A stretch of DNA of 64,000 nt, from NCBI RefSeq assembly GCF_949628265.1, contig NC_088787.1, positions 33,468,844 through 33,532,843 of the forward strand. Direction: 5' to 3'. Position numbers and translations under genes: made by a program. Shown here one piece after another: positions 12,088 through 25,587 of the stretch. Source of the stretch: Cloeon dipterum (Eukaryota > Arthropoda > Insecta > Ephemeroptera > Baetidae). Under the pieces are notes generated by a model. The model ran no database searches, was not told the DNA's origin, and saw nothing but the letters and a program-made list of their open reading frames with translations. Each line of letters begins with the position of its first letter. Position 1 is the stretch's first letter.

Positions 12088-14618
12088 ATGGACGCCCTTG
12101 CCGATTACAGCAGCGACGAGGATAGCAATTCAGTCAAAGATCAGAACGAGGTTTGCATTGAAACATTCTGACGATTTTTTTACTTTCACGGTCCTGTTTT
12201 TCCTCGTGTGTCCGTAGCTCGTGGTTTCCAATTTGAAGCGGATAATTATAATCAAAAAATAAATTTGTGGTACCTTCTAGTGAGAACATTGCTGGGTTTC
12301 CCATTCTATTTTTAGACAGCCGTCTCTTTTATGGTTGTTTTCCAATCTGGGGCCGGTGTTTATAAATTTAATTTTTGGGTGTGTGTGTGTGATTGCAGGC
12401 CAAGAAAAAATCTGGCGGGCAGGGTGACAACTATGAAAACGTCACCATGGACCTGAGTGAGGTATAAATTTCTGTCTTCTCTCTTTCTGGAATTATTCCT
12501 GCTCTTCTCTATTTTATCCTTTTTCTCTCAATTATGCATACATATCACATCAGTCGTAGATTTTCTCCTCCCATCCTCAAATTGCGTTGCTAAAAGATGA
12601 TTTTCCCTAAAAAAAAATGAAAAAATATTTATTAGTGGAATTTTTATTAAATAATATTGGGTGTAAATTTTTGATGAAAAACAAATTTGAGAAATCCACT
12701 CGGGGACAGGGGACACTGTGTTTTCGTTAGAATATTAATATGCTTTGTTGTGAAATGCACTACGCAGTGGTGTTGTTCAATCGAGATTCCACCTCAGGCC
12801 GAAGCGCAACCAAAGCTTGGTGAGTAGCCACTGAATTGGTGCAAGACGATTCGATAACAATCCCTCTGCTGACCTAAGGTAACCAAACGCACCTTCGCTC
12901 GCCCTGAGCTCCATTACAAAGGGCAGTCTGCTGTCGGCGACTCGAATCTCAGACCAGAATTCTCTCTTCCTAAATTTATTTGCTCTCATCTCTCTCGACC
13001 ATTCAAGGGTTAATTTCCTGGGAGGGGCGTTTTCAAATTCCTCAAACTCTGGTTTGTTTGGTAGTTTCCCTTCTCAAGTCACTTATTTTCTATATTTTTT
13101 ATATATCTTTATTTTGCTGAGTTTTGAGATCAGTTGTGGAAGGGAATGGTTTTTATTATGTGCAGGGCAGCGACGACAACAAGGAGTCTTCCAGCAGGCC
13201 CTCGAAAGATAGGGAGAGAAGCAAGAGTGGCAGGTAGGAAACGCGCTTTTTTAATCGCTGCAAATTAAAGTAAAATTAATCGTGTGATTCAGGCATGAGA
13301 AGAGGCACCACAAAAACAAACACTCAAGAAGGGAGGATCGAGAAAGGAGAGACAACCGGAGAGAGGACAGACACAGATCTGGTCAGTATTGTTTTTATTT
13401 GTGACAAGTTTGGAAATTATTATTGTCTTGTCATTCTTATCAATTGATATTTGTACTTACTCTCTTATTTATTTACTATGGAAAGAACAAAACCAATACG
13501 ACCAATTACAAGCTTTCTAGATATTTTTGTTTTTTAGATTTCTTAATTTCCAACATTGGTTAATGTAGCGCGAGAAAACCTTCCCAGCAATCTAATTTAA
13601 AACTGTCGTAGACCGGGACAGGAAATACTCAAGGCGCTCGAGAAGCAGGTCCAGGTCTCCTAGGCGAAGGTCCAGGAGCAGGGAGAGACACAGGGACAGG
13701 AACCGGGACCACAAGTTTAAGAGAAGTCCCCCAACAATCCCAGAATTGGTTCCTAGCAGCAGCGCCGCAATTAACACAGGTCCGTTGTCAAAATTTCTTA
13801 TTCTCCATTTTTTTTATGACCGTCCAATATAAAAGTCATTTTTTCATCTTATTTATTTATTTGTAAATTCAACAGCAGAAAAATGTAGGCCAAACTATTT
13901 GAATTCAGGGAGCTTAAGCGAAGCCGCTCGAAGTAGCGGAGTCTTAGGTGAAAAAGATAGAAGCATTTCTCCGCCAGCAACTAAAAGTCAGGAGGCGATC
14001 CAGCTGTCGAGCGGAATAGTTCCTGGTCTGACCAATAACCCTACCCTCTCCAGAATTCAGGAGCAGCTTCAAAAGAGGAGAGCTTTGTGGTCAACTAAGG
14101 TAAACAAAGCAGTTTTGTGAATTGTTTGAACAGCACTGACCTCACCTAATTGCAGTCTGCAGTTGCCAAAGAAACGTGTGCAAAGTCAGGTAACAATTGG
14201 GAGAGCACAACGCTCCCCAAGGACAATGACGGCAAGATGACTGCCAAATTTAAAAGGCTGATGGGCATGAAGGGCGTTGAAGGTATATTTTTCCCTGCTT
14301 GTCTTGAATATTGTCAAATATTTTTTCAACTTATGTTGATAATTTGGTTTTATTATCTTTCAAAGAATATTCATAGTAATTTTAGACAATTTTAACTGTT
14401 CCTTCCTAAGTTTGTAGTTTTAAAATTGATTTTTAACTTCTGTAGCTGAGCCCGAACCAAGAGGTCCGAAGAAGCCGCCGGCTGCCGCCGAGCAGCACAA
14501 GCAGCAGGATGAGATGTTCAATAAGATGGAGAGGCAGTACGAGGTGGCGAGGCTGGCCACCCACTCGTACCGCGGCATCGGCCTTGGCTTCGGCACCTTC
14601 CAGTGCAATCCCCGTTAA
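12088..14618 (+). CDS. RSRC2: RSRC2-like arginine/serine-rich protein
   Basis: Eight coding exons, 313 aa: 12088-12150, 12399-12461, 13166-13233, 13293-13381, 13612-13779, 13909-14099, 14156-14282, 14446-14618 (stop TAA 14616-14618). The start MDALADYSSDEDS leads into an RS/RE/RD-rich region (exons 3-5), then a short helix-prone segment (SRIQEQLQKRRALW). The C-terminus contains KFKRLMGMKG followed by a glutamine/glutamate-rich helix and THSYRGIGLGFG. This end fits the SMAP-like domain of RSRC2 proteins (arginine/serine-rich coiled-coil 2), nuclear proteins associated with splicing. The precise molecular function is not established. An alternative acceptor six bases downstream in exon 7 (tgcagtctgcag) would delete two residues. 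Confidence 0.8.
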
Positions 14619-14741
14619 GTTTTACTCCTTATGGTGTTTAATTTTTGGAATCATGCAGACCTTGAAATCCATCCACCGTTGATGAACAGTGCACCGTGAT
14701 TGCTTTTCGGAAATTTACTTGTATAATGTATCGACGAAAAC

Positions 14742-14747
14742 ATTAAA
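14742..14747 (+). promoter_or_regulatory. Poly(A) signal of RSRC2-like gene
   Basis: ATTAAA about 124 nt after the stop codon; the common variant hexamer. Confidence 0.45.
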
Positions 14748-14778
14748 TGTTCAAGCCAAGGAAATCGATTTCGTATTT

Positions 14779-14784
14779 TTTATT
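14779..14784 (-). promoter_or_regulatory. Poly(A) signal of methuselah-like GPCR
   Basis: AATAAA on the minus strand about 80 nt beyond the GPCR stop codon, only about 32 bp from the RSRC2 hexamer on the other strand. Confidence 0.5.
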
Positions 14785-14861
14785 TACGCACTTAACTAAA
14801 CAAAATACGGTTAATTTTGATTACGATATATGAGAGTCATTGGAGTTCTAAATGCACATTG

Positions 14862-17800
14862 TCACTGGTGGACGCTGCGGCGAGGAGCTGGCTGCAGGTC
14901 CACAGCCAGGGTCTCCATCGACACTCCATTCATTGTCTCAGCGTAACTTTCATTTGGATTCGATCTGCTTGACTCTGTGGCAGTGTTGCTCGCCGGCTGC
15001 CGTCCCATCATCAAGGCGAGCTCTTTGATCTTGGGATACTTTTCACACAGCAGGCGCCAAACCTACGATGAAGAGTAATCATTATACTTGCTAACCCGTC
15101 CTTGAAAATTCAAGCTCCGTCATTGACACCACAGAAGAAAAAAATATCGATCTAATTTTTTCTTCGTATAATTTATCATTTAAAGGAATCAAGCGATTTT
15201 TAACTTTAATATAACGCTAAATAATTGTTTCTAAAGATTCAGATCTTTAAGTGGGTAGCATTATATAAGCTTTTATCCACAGCTAATTTTTCCTCAAAAT
15301 AAATAGTTTGCCAGTTCTATACTGAAATTGCTGGGTTAAAACTGTGTGGGATCATCAGGGATCTTTTTCAACAGCGAGTACATAACGCTAAAATTACAAA
15401 ACATTTATTTTAAAAAAGCCTTTTCATAAGGTTGCTTAAAAAATAATTATTATATACCTTTCGCTTGCAGCAGAAAGTAGTGAAGATGAAGACAGAGCGG
15501 AGGATGTTGATGGCATCTGTGAAGTACCAGTACTCGTCAGCTCCCTTGACCTTCCAGGAGATGATCTCGAATACCCAGGGGATGCCCATCAGGCCAAACA
15601 GTTTCAAGAAGAGTATGAACCTTTGTTTTTGAGACAGGGTTCTATTAGCCGACTTAGGACAATCATGAACTGCTTCTTTGCTGAACGGGTACCTTTTGTG
15701 CTCCGAGTTGTGGCGCTGACTGTTGTCGTTCTGGTTGATCATGTTGGCGGCGCGCGACAACTTGCAGATCTTGTACGTGGTGAACAGGAACAGTGTCAGG
15801 TTGATCAGCAGCAGGATGCCGATCGGCCCGTAGAAGAAAACCAAAATTCCGTTTCGTTCTGAAAATATGCTGCAAATTTAAAAGACTCTATTTTGGGTGA
15901 TATTTTTTCATTTAAAAATTTGGCATTCGTAAGTGAAAAATAATATTGGATAAGAGTGAATAAATTTTTGTTGAAAAAGAATAATAGCAAGATATTATAA
16001 AAAAATTCATTTTTCGTATATTCCCTTAATTTTTTGTTTCTAGGAGTTAACTTGAATTGCTTTTTCAAAGAGGAGATTGACAGTTAAATCTGCGTTTGTA
16101 TTATCATATATCCTAAAAAGAGATTCGAACTTCTCACTTCATGTTTTCCTGTCAATGGAGTTATCAGGAATGTGTTAAACTCATTAGTTTTGTGTGATAA
16201 TGTTACAATAAAATTGAATGGTTTGTTGATTTTTTAAATCAGCTGTGATACAAATTATTCCGATCTTTCTGAACTGACTCTCCAAGTTTCTTACATCAAA
16301 TTCAAAATAATTTTATTTATGGTGAAATATTTACAGGTTCCATTATACATAATGAATACGTCGAAATGTTTAATGTACATAATAATATCCATCGTTGATG
16401 TCTCCACCTTTTCCCAGTATCTTATAACAATGAAAAACAAATTCGAGTGTTGCAAAAATAGAAATCTAACCCTTTGTCGAAGGTTACTGGCCTACTGGGA
16501 AAAGGCGGTGCCACCATGAAGCGATGCTGAATTCCCTGCTTGCAATATGCAACCCGCTCGGCTGTGGTGTGTGGCAAGTGGTTTTAGTTGCGCAGTGATT
16601 TACAACCAAGAGATGATTAAATTTAATTTACAAAAATTAATGTAAACACGCTCGCTTGTTACAAACAACTTTAGCTAATACAAAATTTCAAGCCTTTTTA
16701 TTAGACTTAATATCACTGATAAAAAATAATTTTGAATATTTATCAAACATTTTTTCCCTTTTCATTTTGACTACGCAACATTTAACTTTTTAGCTAAAAC
16801 TGTAGTACTAACCGATTTGATTTATTTAATTTTTGTAATTAAAACATGATTAATGGTCTCACCTGCATCAAACCAGCACGTACTGATGCCTATTTGCGGG
16901 TCGGCCAGCCAAAAGTTGGCGTCAGGATCGGGCGACCCTCTGTAGGCGTGATTCAGCGAGATGGTGACCACAAAAATGATGAACGGCCCGCCGACAGCGT
17001 AGACGGTGTACCAAGCGAATTGCTTTCGCTCTGACAGCATCCCACGGGGCACCATGCTCTGCAGAGATCTGCACGCGGATTTCAATAAGCAAATAATGCG
17101 TTCAAGGAGGAGACCCTTTCGCTTTCCGGCCGTAAACGTGTTGGAAAATAAAGTAGTGTGAGGTCGGCGACTGCTTATTTATGAAAATTATAATTGCTGC
17201 CGCCCTTTGTGCAATAAAAGAAAACGCTTTTTCGGCGCCGGTCTATATTATATATGTTTTTGCTCACCTGAAAGTCATTGAGATGTCGAAGCACATTACG
17301 TTGAGCCAGAAGAATCCTGCCAGCAGAGTGAACTGGATCAGATACGCTGAAAGCACGAAAATGTCTCGTTTTTAAAGTTGCAAAAATGGTAAATCCTCAA
17401 ATTTACGGAAGGATTTCACAGGGAACGTTCGAGATTTGTAAAATCCCCTCTCCTAGCAAAAAGGGGTTCAACACCGCTTCCTTGTCAAGTTTAACAAAAT
17501 TTTATGAGAGTTGAGCTAACTTTTTTAATGGCTGTACTGTACATACAGGAGGAAAAATTATATTTTTTTATAATTTTACCTAGAATTCTTTAATTATAAG
17601 AGATTAGATAATGTCTCTCTTAATTGTGCACTGAAAATGCAGTGTAAATGGCTTTAATTGGTTTCAGACCAAACCGCAAATTATTTTGTTAATTTTTGGA
17701 ATCCATTAAGACTTTTCCATTTAACACAAAGATGAAGCAACAAAACTCATTAAATCAATGAAGATCTTAAAGAATTTTTATTTTGGTAAAATTTAAAATT

Positions 17801-20800
17801 TATAACTGGTTGAGAAAACTTGATTTTAAAAAGTATTTTTGCAGATTTTCAACAGCAAAAATTCTTCAAATTTAAAATTTGAGCAGAAAATCAAGCAAAT
17901 ATCTGCATTGGCCCTGCCTCCTTTCAAAGCGATAGAATTTTAATCGTTTTACAAGACAGCCGAACAGAGAGAAATGCGACAAGTCATTTGTAAATGTTTT
18001 ATTATCGACGCACAGTAGTCGCGAAATCGAAGCGTCCGCGGTAGCCGCCGCGCTATCCGTTAGACCTGATTTTACGAGCAGCGTACACGGCAGAGCGACA
18101 ATCATCAGCGAAAATGCTTTCAATCATCGGTCGCCACCCATAACAGCCCGGCGTGGATAATAAAACACAAACCGGGTTTTGGCTGTGCGCGGCGCGCGGT
18201 CGTTAAAACTTGGCCTGGGCGTCGGAGGACTCGGCCTTGGCAATGCCCGAACGTGATCGCGATGGATTTGGGCCCGAACCCAACAACACACTAAAGATCG
18301 AGAGAGAGAGAGAGAACGTTTTCCTTGTAATTGTTTCTCGGCAGCGCATTCACCGAGAGAGAAAAATAAAAAAGAACTTTCGCAAGAGCCCATAATTTTA
18401 ATCGCGCGCCGATCTGCAGGTGCGAATGGAATTCCGACGCAGGGCCGTTTTGTGGGAATTTGCGGCCTTGACTCCGAGATGGGCTCAAAAACCTGTTTTC
18501 GGCCGATGTGTAAAATAACTGTTTGCGTCTCTCGTCTTTTTGCTTGGCTCTCTCCCGTGTTTGCGTGTATATACCCGGTGGAAACCTGAGTTTCCAGTCG
18601 CAATTGCGTCGGCCAAAGCACCTCGTGTGTCTCAAGACGTCTGAATTTTCGTCTTTTGCTCATTCCTGACCCCCGGAATGTTTGATTTGTCACTGAAGCG
18701 TAAATTTCTTGCACAATAAACGTAGGATTTTTTTATTAAAAAAATATTATTGGCTACAGTAGGTTGTGAATAGTCTCTTTGATATTTTTAAATTTTAAAA
18801 GTTGTTCTTCCTTTCTGAGTGTATACGAAAGGCTTTTCTGCTTATTCATGAGTGTGCCTTGTGAGGACAAATTAAATTCACACGCTACAGCTAATTGTAA
18901 AATGCATTTTCCTACTTCACAGTAGGCGTAACATTCAAATCCGGTTGAAAAGCAGGAAAACCTTTCAGTTAACGGCTAATCATGCCGCAAGCATGATTGT
19001 TTTGGTCATTATGCCAAACCTAGGCAGCTTTGATTCCCGGCTATTAAATAGAATAGACTGCTGTGGAAGCAAATAAAAATGGCGTGCCCCTCCGATATGT
19101 TGTGGCTTTAGGATTTCTCTTTTCTGAATATATAAAATTCTTCCGTCTGCCGCTATTGTCTGGATAAAACCGGAATGAATTTGAACAAAGGTCGTGAATA
19201 CCTGAGAATATTTCAAGAGAAACGCTCCGCGAATTAAAATTTTATTATGTCCTTAAATGTTTAAAGTTGTTTAAAAGTACATAATATGTTTCTTTTTACT
19301 CAATCGGTAAATAATGAAAAGCTGTCAGTGTTTCATGGAGAGACAACTGCATAATTAACACACATCTTGAACGCAACAGAATACCATATCCATCTCTGCT
19401 GACTACGTGTTCGCCTGTGCTGTGCATCATCTCTAAACTTGAAAAAGGTTTGAGCGAGGAATGTGCAATTGGAAAACTTAAATTATACACACATGATCAA
19501 CAACCAAGGCTTTGCGGTGTCGTAAAAAGCACAATTATACGTTTTCAAGCGTCGAGTGAGACCATTGGTGTATAATCTAATTTTCATTTATTTGTTTATT
19601 GTGGGTTGTCCGCGTCCGCGCACAGGAAGCAAAAAGTGGCCTATATTCCGCGAGCAGCCCAACGAGAATCAGCTGCGATTGACTAATAATGCTCCAGTTC
19701 AGAATCGTTTAAACCCTATACTGCTCACTGGCGGCACAAATACAAATATGCATCTATCGTAATGAGCTCCGCGGAGGTCAGCCGAAGAAATAAATGACCA
19801 TTGTCAACGCTCATTCCATCATATTTAAGGTCCGCTGGAATTCAGATTGAAATACTGAGACGTGGCATTTTATTAAAACGCGCAGTCGGATTAATGGCAA
19901 CAGCATTCCGCAGCCGCTCATTCCGATTTGACGCTGCGTTTAATTCGATTATACGACGCCGTTAGCGCACCTCGCCGGATTTATCTTCTCGCTGCTCACC
20001 GAGAGCGATAAATCTCTCAGTCAGTGGCTTGACAGCCACGATGCCTTGATTATGTTCTTTTGTATGCAAATCATTTCGCGAATCTCTCTATACATCCGAG
20101 CGGCCTTCGCCAAATTGATGGATTCCTTGAATCTTCTCCCATCATCCTTCGTCGGTTTTTACTGTTCAAAATTAGTTTTATGTGCCAGTTCACCTAGAAA
20201 ATTGTGAAATGACTGCCTAGACAACATTTGCATACTGTCCTAGAGCTTTGCTATTAAATTTCAAAATAAAATAAGCCTATAAAGCGATTAAAAAGAGATC
20301 AGATTAATAATTTAGAGCATTTTTATGATTTTTATATTACAAATCTCGTACCATTTTAAATTTCAGACGTAGTGTTTTTATCATGCGTATATTTACACTA
20401 GAGGCGAGTTAATTAAATCGCTGATATTTCCGCAAACTATTTTCAGTCTGATCAAAAACCAACAAATTATATTAATGTTTCCCTGGAAAGTGTTCGTTTT
20501 ATAGGGGAAATGGAATAAAAAAAATTTTAAGCTCCCTAAACTACTTGCGCAGTTAAAAAACTTTCAATTCTTCCAATCCTCATAAATTGTATTGTTCCCC
20601 TATTCAAAAATATGTCCAAAATTCGTCTAAAAAGGTTTGAAAACCATTAGGGAAAAAATGGATAAGTAATTAAAGGCACATTTTGTAATTTTGTAAAATA
20701 AAATTTGCAACTAGTTTCTTCAGGACCGGGAATCGAACCCGTGACCCCTATAGCGCAAGCGAAGGGACTGGCCACTAGGTCACTATACACCACACGACCT

Positions 20801-23800
20801 TGACTGGAATTCACAATCAGGAATCAGGGAGAGGAAAGTGTTCGACATAATTATATCGTGCGTAACTGAGCAGCACTAAAATCTCGACCAACAAACTACA
20901 CCCCCACCCTTTCTTTTGTCAGCGTGTTGTCTCCTTTCAAAGAAACGTATGGAAAACGTTTCATTGTACCTTTAATTTATCCTTCATAAAAGATTCTGCA
21001 AAATTACTTTGATTTTGAATTTCAAAATTTTTACATGTGTCCTTTTAAATTAATTTCTATTTTAAAATTATCAGGAGTGTGAAGATTTTTAAATTAAATT
21101 ATTTTCTTCATCCTTCACTAACTATATAGCTAAAAACATTTTACAATGTGTTGGGTGGGGATTTTAAGTTCTTGGGGGAGTCAAGAAATATTCACATTTT
21201 GAGTCCCCTGGGAATCAAGATAATATCACCGATTTAGGTTGTTTTTCATTTTAGAAAAATATGGTCTTTTTCAAATCAAGAAAAATGGGTTAAATACGAT
21301 TTGAACTAATTAATTTTGAATTATTATCATACGGACGTGATTTGTAAAGAGAAGGTGTCAGTCATCGTCAAGGATTAAAGCTGGAAAAATTGATGATTGA
21401 ATTTGGAATTCCTTAAAGCCTGAACGTCATTTAGTTGTTAAATAAAATGTTCTAAAATATAATATTTCGGTTCATAAATTCTATATCTCACGGCAAAGTG
21501 TAAAATTTAACTTTCAATTTCCACCCGAATCAAAGCGTGATGAAAATATAACCCGAATTTAGGAATATCAGGTATGTAATCATTGACTTTTACAGGACCT
21601 GATCTCATGAATACTATTATTTTTCACCCAGGGAACCATTAAATTATGATGATACACTATTATTTATGTTATCACAGTGTTTTTCTCAGGAAATCAGCGT
21701 TAATTTCAGAAAATTAGAGTCCAGAGGAGGATTCGCTCAGGGCATTTCATACTTAATTGCACAAATTTAACAAATCGAAAATTCCGCTCACGTCAGTCCG
21801 TCAGTGGCTAACTTCTCTGACGCCGTTTTGAAGGTTCCTCACGTCAGTATCCTGTCGAAATTTGGCCGCGAAGAACCTAATACGATCGCCAAGCCGCGCG
21901 AGATATCAATTTCATTTTGGCGCCGGCCAACCTCCAAGTCGCGCGCGGCGTGGGAACCGCGGGGCCTGCCGATTGTCTCGGCGCAGCGGCCAAGCAGGCG
22001 AGTGAGCGAACATTACAAAATCCGAGCACGTCAATTGTTGGATCACGCTGCACCGAGGCCCTCGACTCGAGTGTCCGGTGCATATAGAATCGATAAGTGC
22101 ACCGCTTAATTGAGTCAAGGGTACGTGCACGCGTAATTTCGAGAAGTTGTATCTATTAAAAATCCGACGAGAGCGCAGCTTGCGCTCGCGGACGTGTAAA
22201 AATAATATATATTGTGAATAAATCGAGCTAGTGCACTGCACTGCACGCGGTTAATTATACATTTATAATACGCGTGCACAATAATCGAGCCGCCAGATCA
22301 ACGAAACACGATTTATGGCTTTCATTGATGCATTCAATGTTGCTCCGATTGCCGCTGCCCGAGTGCTGACTGCGACTGAGACACATATACTCGAGAGATG
22401 CAATAATTGCCCGCGCCGATCGGCCGAGATTGTAAAATTATGTGCCTATCCGCACGCACTCGCGATTTATATATACGAGGCTTGTGCAAAATTGTTGTTC
22501 TTTCTTGTCTTTACAGAGGCCCTTTCGAATGCGTGCTGCGGCAATTTCGTCCCTCTATTATGATTTATCGTTTTACTATACCTCGCGCTGCCTTGTAAAC
22601 CTATTATTTCTGCTCGGAATTGGATCAGGAGCGATCATGTCACAACAACGCGCCGATTGGCTGGCGAATTACGTGCAACTCGCTCTTGGAAAATGTTCAG
22701 TTAAGTATTTTGTGTGCGTCACGGGACAAGATTATATTTAGCATTTCGCCATAAATCAAATTCTATGCCTTTCATAACGGGCTAACAAGCTTAAAACACT
22801 CTAATTATTCCTCCGGGGGATATATTCATAATTATTTTGGCAAACAAATTGAATGTTTTTACATAATTGTGCAACATTGGTTTTTAATGAGGATTAATAA
22901 CGTTGAAATTATTCTTTTAATTAAGTTTTGAATTAAAATTTCAAATCAATATTACAAAAAAACAATATATTCAACTAACAAGCTCCTAAATTTATTTTAG
23001 ACCAAAACCTTTGATCCTATTTAAACTTGTGTTTGTATAAACATATAATAATTCTTTTGTATTCTTAATTTTGGTTTAATATTCCAAGTCAATTGCATTA
23101 TTTATTTGTAAAATTCAGCCAGCAGCCCCATTAGCTATTCTGTATTTTTAACAAAATTAGATTAGGTTTATAAAGTCAGAATTTTGGTTTGTCTCACCCA
23201 TGAAGTGGCACGGCCCGTCGGACAAGGTGCTGCCCTCGAGTTGGACGACGATGAGGGCGATGTGGGCTACGAACATGGAGGCGCAGTGGGCCACGAGGCC
23301 CTTGCCGCGCACCCCCTTGGTTAGCACGGGCAGGGCGAGGTGCACGACGATGGTGGCGAGCAGGAAGACGGCGCCGATCAGGAATAAGATCGTGTAGATG
23401 ATGACGCGCGATAGTTTGAGCGGCGTGTGCCCGTCCTCAAGGCACTCAAGCAACAAGCGGGTCAGGTATGTCGAACTAGAGTCGCTGTCATTCTGCACCT
23501 CGTACAGTCCCAGACAAGACCGCGAGTCCATCTGAAGGATTTCGTAAGACTCCTCACTGAAACAAACGTTTTAAATTATTAATTTTTCTCTAGTTTTATT
23601 TCAATATGGGGTTGATAAATAATTCATTTGTTAATATATGTGTTCAAATTGAATTTATTTTGCCTGGATATTGCAATATATGGGGCAAAATAGCCCTGCA
23701 GGACCATAATAAAGATGACTTTGAAAATAAATTCAAACAATGATTGCATTCAACGAGATTAATAAATTAAGCGGCGAATCGATCAGGAGTTCCGTTTTCC

Positions 23801-25587
23801 TATTCAAGGATTCTAGGTCACCTATACCAAAGATTTTCCATTTCTGGTGCCAATAACAGTTTCTACAGCGTGTTTGTTCAAACAGTACTCGGTATTATTT
23901 GCACAAGGATGCAGAGTCAGCCGAATTAATCATCTCCGGCTGCAGAGACAAACGTGCTGATTGATGACAGTAAATAATGTTTTACGAAATCGCGAACGGG
24001 GATTTCCTTTTAGCTGCGAGCAGGGGAAATTTTATATTTTGTTCACACGCACGAATAAAATATGCATGGTTTCTCAACTTACGTCTCGATCGAAACGTTT
24101 CCGTCTGAGGCGATGGTAAGTGAAAGGATCGGGAGTTTTGTGAGACGCTCATCCCCCATGCACTTAGGCACCGCTTCCAAAGGATAATAGCCGTTGTTGT
24201 TGGACTCGGCAGAGTCTAATGGGCTCCAGTGCCTCCATTCGTCGTCAGTGACGCTGTCGCAAAACCTGAAAGCAAAAATTCGCAGGTGGAGGTCGCACAC
24301 TCAAAGGTCAATTGGCATGCAGCACGAACAATAAATCATCGTGTCCGGGTTTATGTTTAACGAATTTTGAAGGAAATCATATATAAAATCCTAAACGGTG
24401 GTTAACACAAAATTTTATATAAAATCGGAGAGGGAAAGGCGCGGGAAAATAATGGTGAATTTTAAGGCATTTTTAAAATATTAAAATTTTTTGATATTCA
24501 TGAGCACTTAGAGGAAGAAATAAATTTCTAAATTAAATCTCAGAAATATTATCCAACTTCATTGCGGGGACAACTTGAAAAATGTTTCACGTCTTACGAC
24601 CAGCTCAATAATCTAGCTAAAAAAGGCAAACCAACCCGCATAGTAGAAATTAGGAATGCATTAAATTAGCTACGAGTTGAAATGTCGTCTTGCCTTATTT
24701 GCAGATCTTACACAAATTCTAAATATTCGGCACTGAGAGCCTGCTAAAATTAGACGACATGTTTTCAGATCCGTTACAAAAACATCATCCGTTTTCAGGT
24801 TTTGAAAGCTGCTTAAATGTAACTGCCAAAAACAAGTACATATACGCAAAGTTCGTAGAGAGACTACATAGATCTTACAGTAAAATTAAGTGAAAACATT
24901 TTTAAGAAAAATAGAATGGATAAAAACGGTGAATACGAAAAAATCTAAAAAAATTAGCAGCAAAACTAAATAACTCATTTTTTAGGTAAAACCAAGAAAA
25001 TAATTTCCTCATATAAATCTGGCAAATAAACATTTTGTTGATTTCAAGCTTTTGGATAGAAAAAAGTCTAAAAGATCAGGAAAATTGTCAGGGATAGTAA
25101 AATTTTTAAATTCGACTCACAATGCAGAATCATGGTGGGCGCTGGCTTTGCGGATGACCTTTCCGCGTCCGCAGCAGGTCCGGACGCAGACGCCGGCGAC
25201 GCAGGGACAGGTGAAGGCGATCCAGAGCGTGTCGTTGTTGACGGCGCTGACTTTGTCGATGCAGTAGGCGTCGACGGCGAACCTGTCGGCGCCCTTGACC
25301 ACGGACGGCAGCAGGTCGAGGGTGTCGGCGTCCAGCCGGAAGTTCATGTCTTCGCTGTTGAAGACGAGCGCGTCCGACTCGTCGGTCGGACAGGGCATGT
25401 TGAACTGGCCGCCGGTCTCGTTGCCAAACAGCAGAATGTGGCTCTGGAAGAAGTCGGCCGGCGCGTCCGACGCGATGCAGCTCTTCAGGTCCGGGTGCAG
25501 CTGCTGTCCGGCCGGACAGCATTTGTTGATGGCGGCCGACGCGGCGCCGGCCACCGTCAGCAGCAGCCACACCAGCCTCCTCCACAT
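14862..25587 (-). CDS. Methuselah-like class B (secretin-family) G-protein coupled receptor
   Basis: Seven coding exons, 631 aa: 25587-25121, 24265-24083, 23556-23198, 17346-17268, 17068-16863, 15858-15458, 15062-14862 (stop TGA). The start MWRRLVWLLLTVAGAASA is a signal peptide. The Cys-rich ectodomain (CCPAG, CPCVAGVCVRTCC) resembles the CVCKLKPCVRFCC core of methuselah. All seven membrane spans are visible: TM1 IIYTILFLIGAVFLLATIVV, TM2 GLVAHCASMFVAHIALIVV, TM3 FTLLAGFFWLNVMCFDIS, TM4 WYTVYAVGGPFIIFVVTIS, TM5 FFYGPIGILLLINLTLFLF, TM6 LFLKLFGLMGIPWVFEI and TM7 around ILRSVFIFTTFCC. The family acts at the plasma membrane; in flies, members influence lifespan, stress resistance and neuroendocrine signalling. 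The ligand cannot be deduced. The upstream in-frame codon is GTG, so ATG 25585-25587 is taken as start. Introns of 5.9, 1.0 and 0.8 kb contrast with the compact neighbours. Confidence 0.9.
17347..23197. other. 5.85-kb intron of the methuselah-like gene
   Basis: Mostly AT-rich. Two more GC-rich patches stand out (about 18000-18700, with a GA run at 18300-18318, and about 21800-22720). They contain several overlapping chance-length ORFs on both strands with no recognisable domain. A tRNA-derived SINE-like relic sits at 20720-20801. No internal exon of the receptor is needed, because exons 3 and 4 join in phase (F M A Y L I Q F). Confidence 0.6.
20720..20801 (-). mobile_element. tRNA-derived SINE-like relic
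   Basis: Read on the minus strand, the segment carries an internal Pol III box A-like TGACCTAGTGG and a perfect box B GGTTCGATTCC, about 35 bp apart, as in a tRNA. The T-arm (GGGTTCGATTCCC) is intact, but the 5' and 3' flanks do not pair as an acceptor stem and the anticodon arm is irregular. A functional tRNA is therefore unlikely. A tRNA-headed SINE fragment or tRNA pseudogene is the best reading. Only the tRNA-like head is recognisable. Confidence 0.55.

Noticed and set aside
18124-18714. 196-codon minus-strand ORF in the receptor intron
   Set aside because: Lies in a GC-richer patch where stops are rarer, overlaps other ORFs on both strands, shows no domain or protein-like conservation pattern, and includes a GA-repeat translation.
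20722-20801. Functional tRNA gene
   Set aside because: Box B is perfect, but no acceptor stem pairs and the anticodon arm is irregular.
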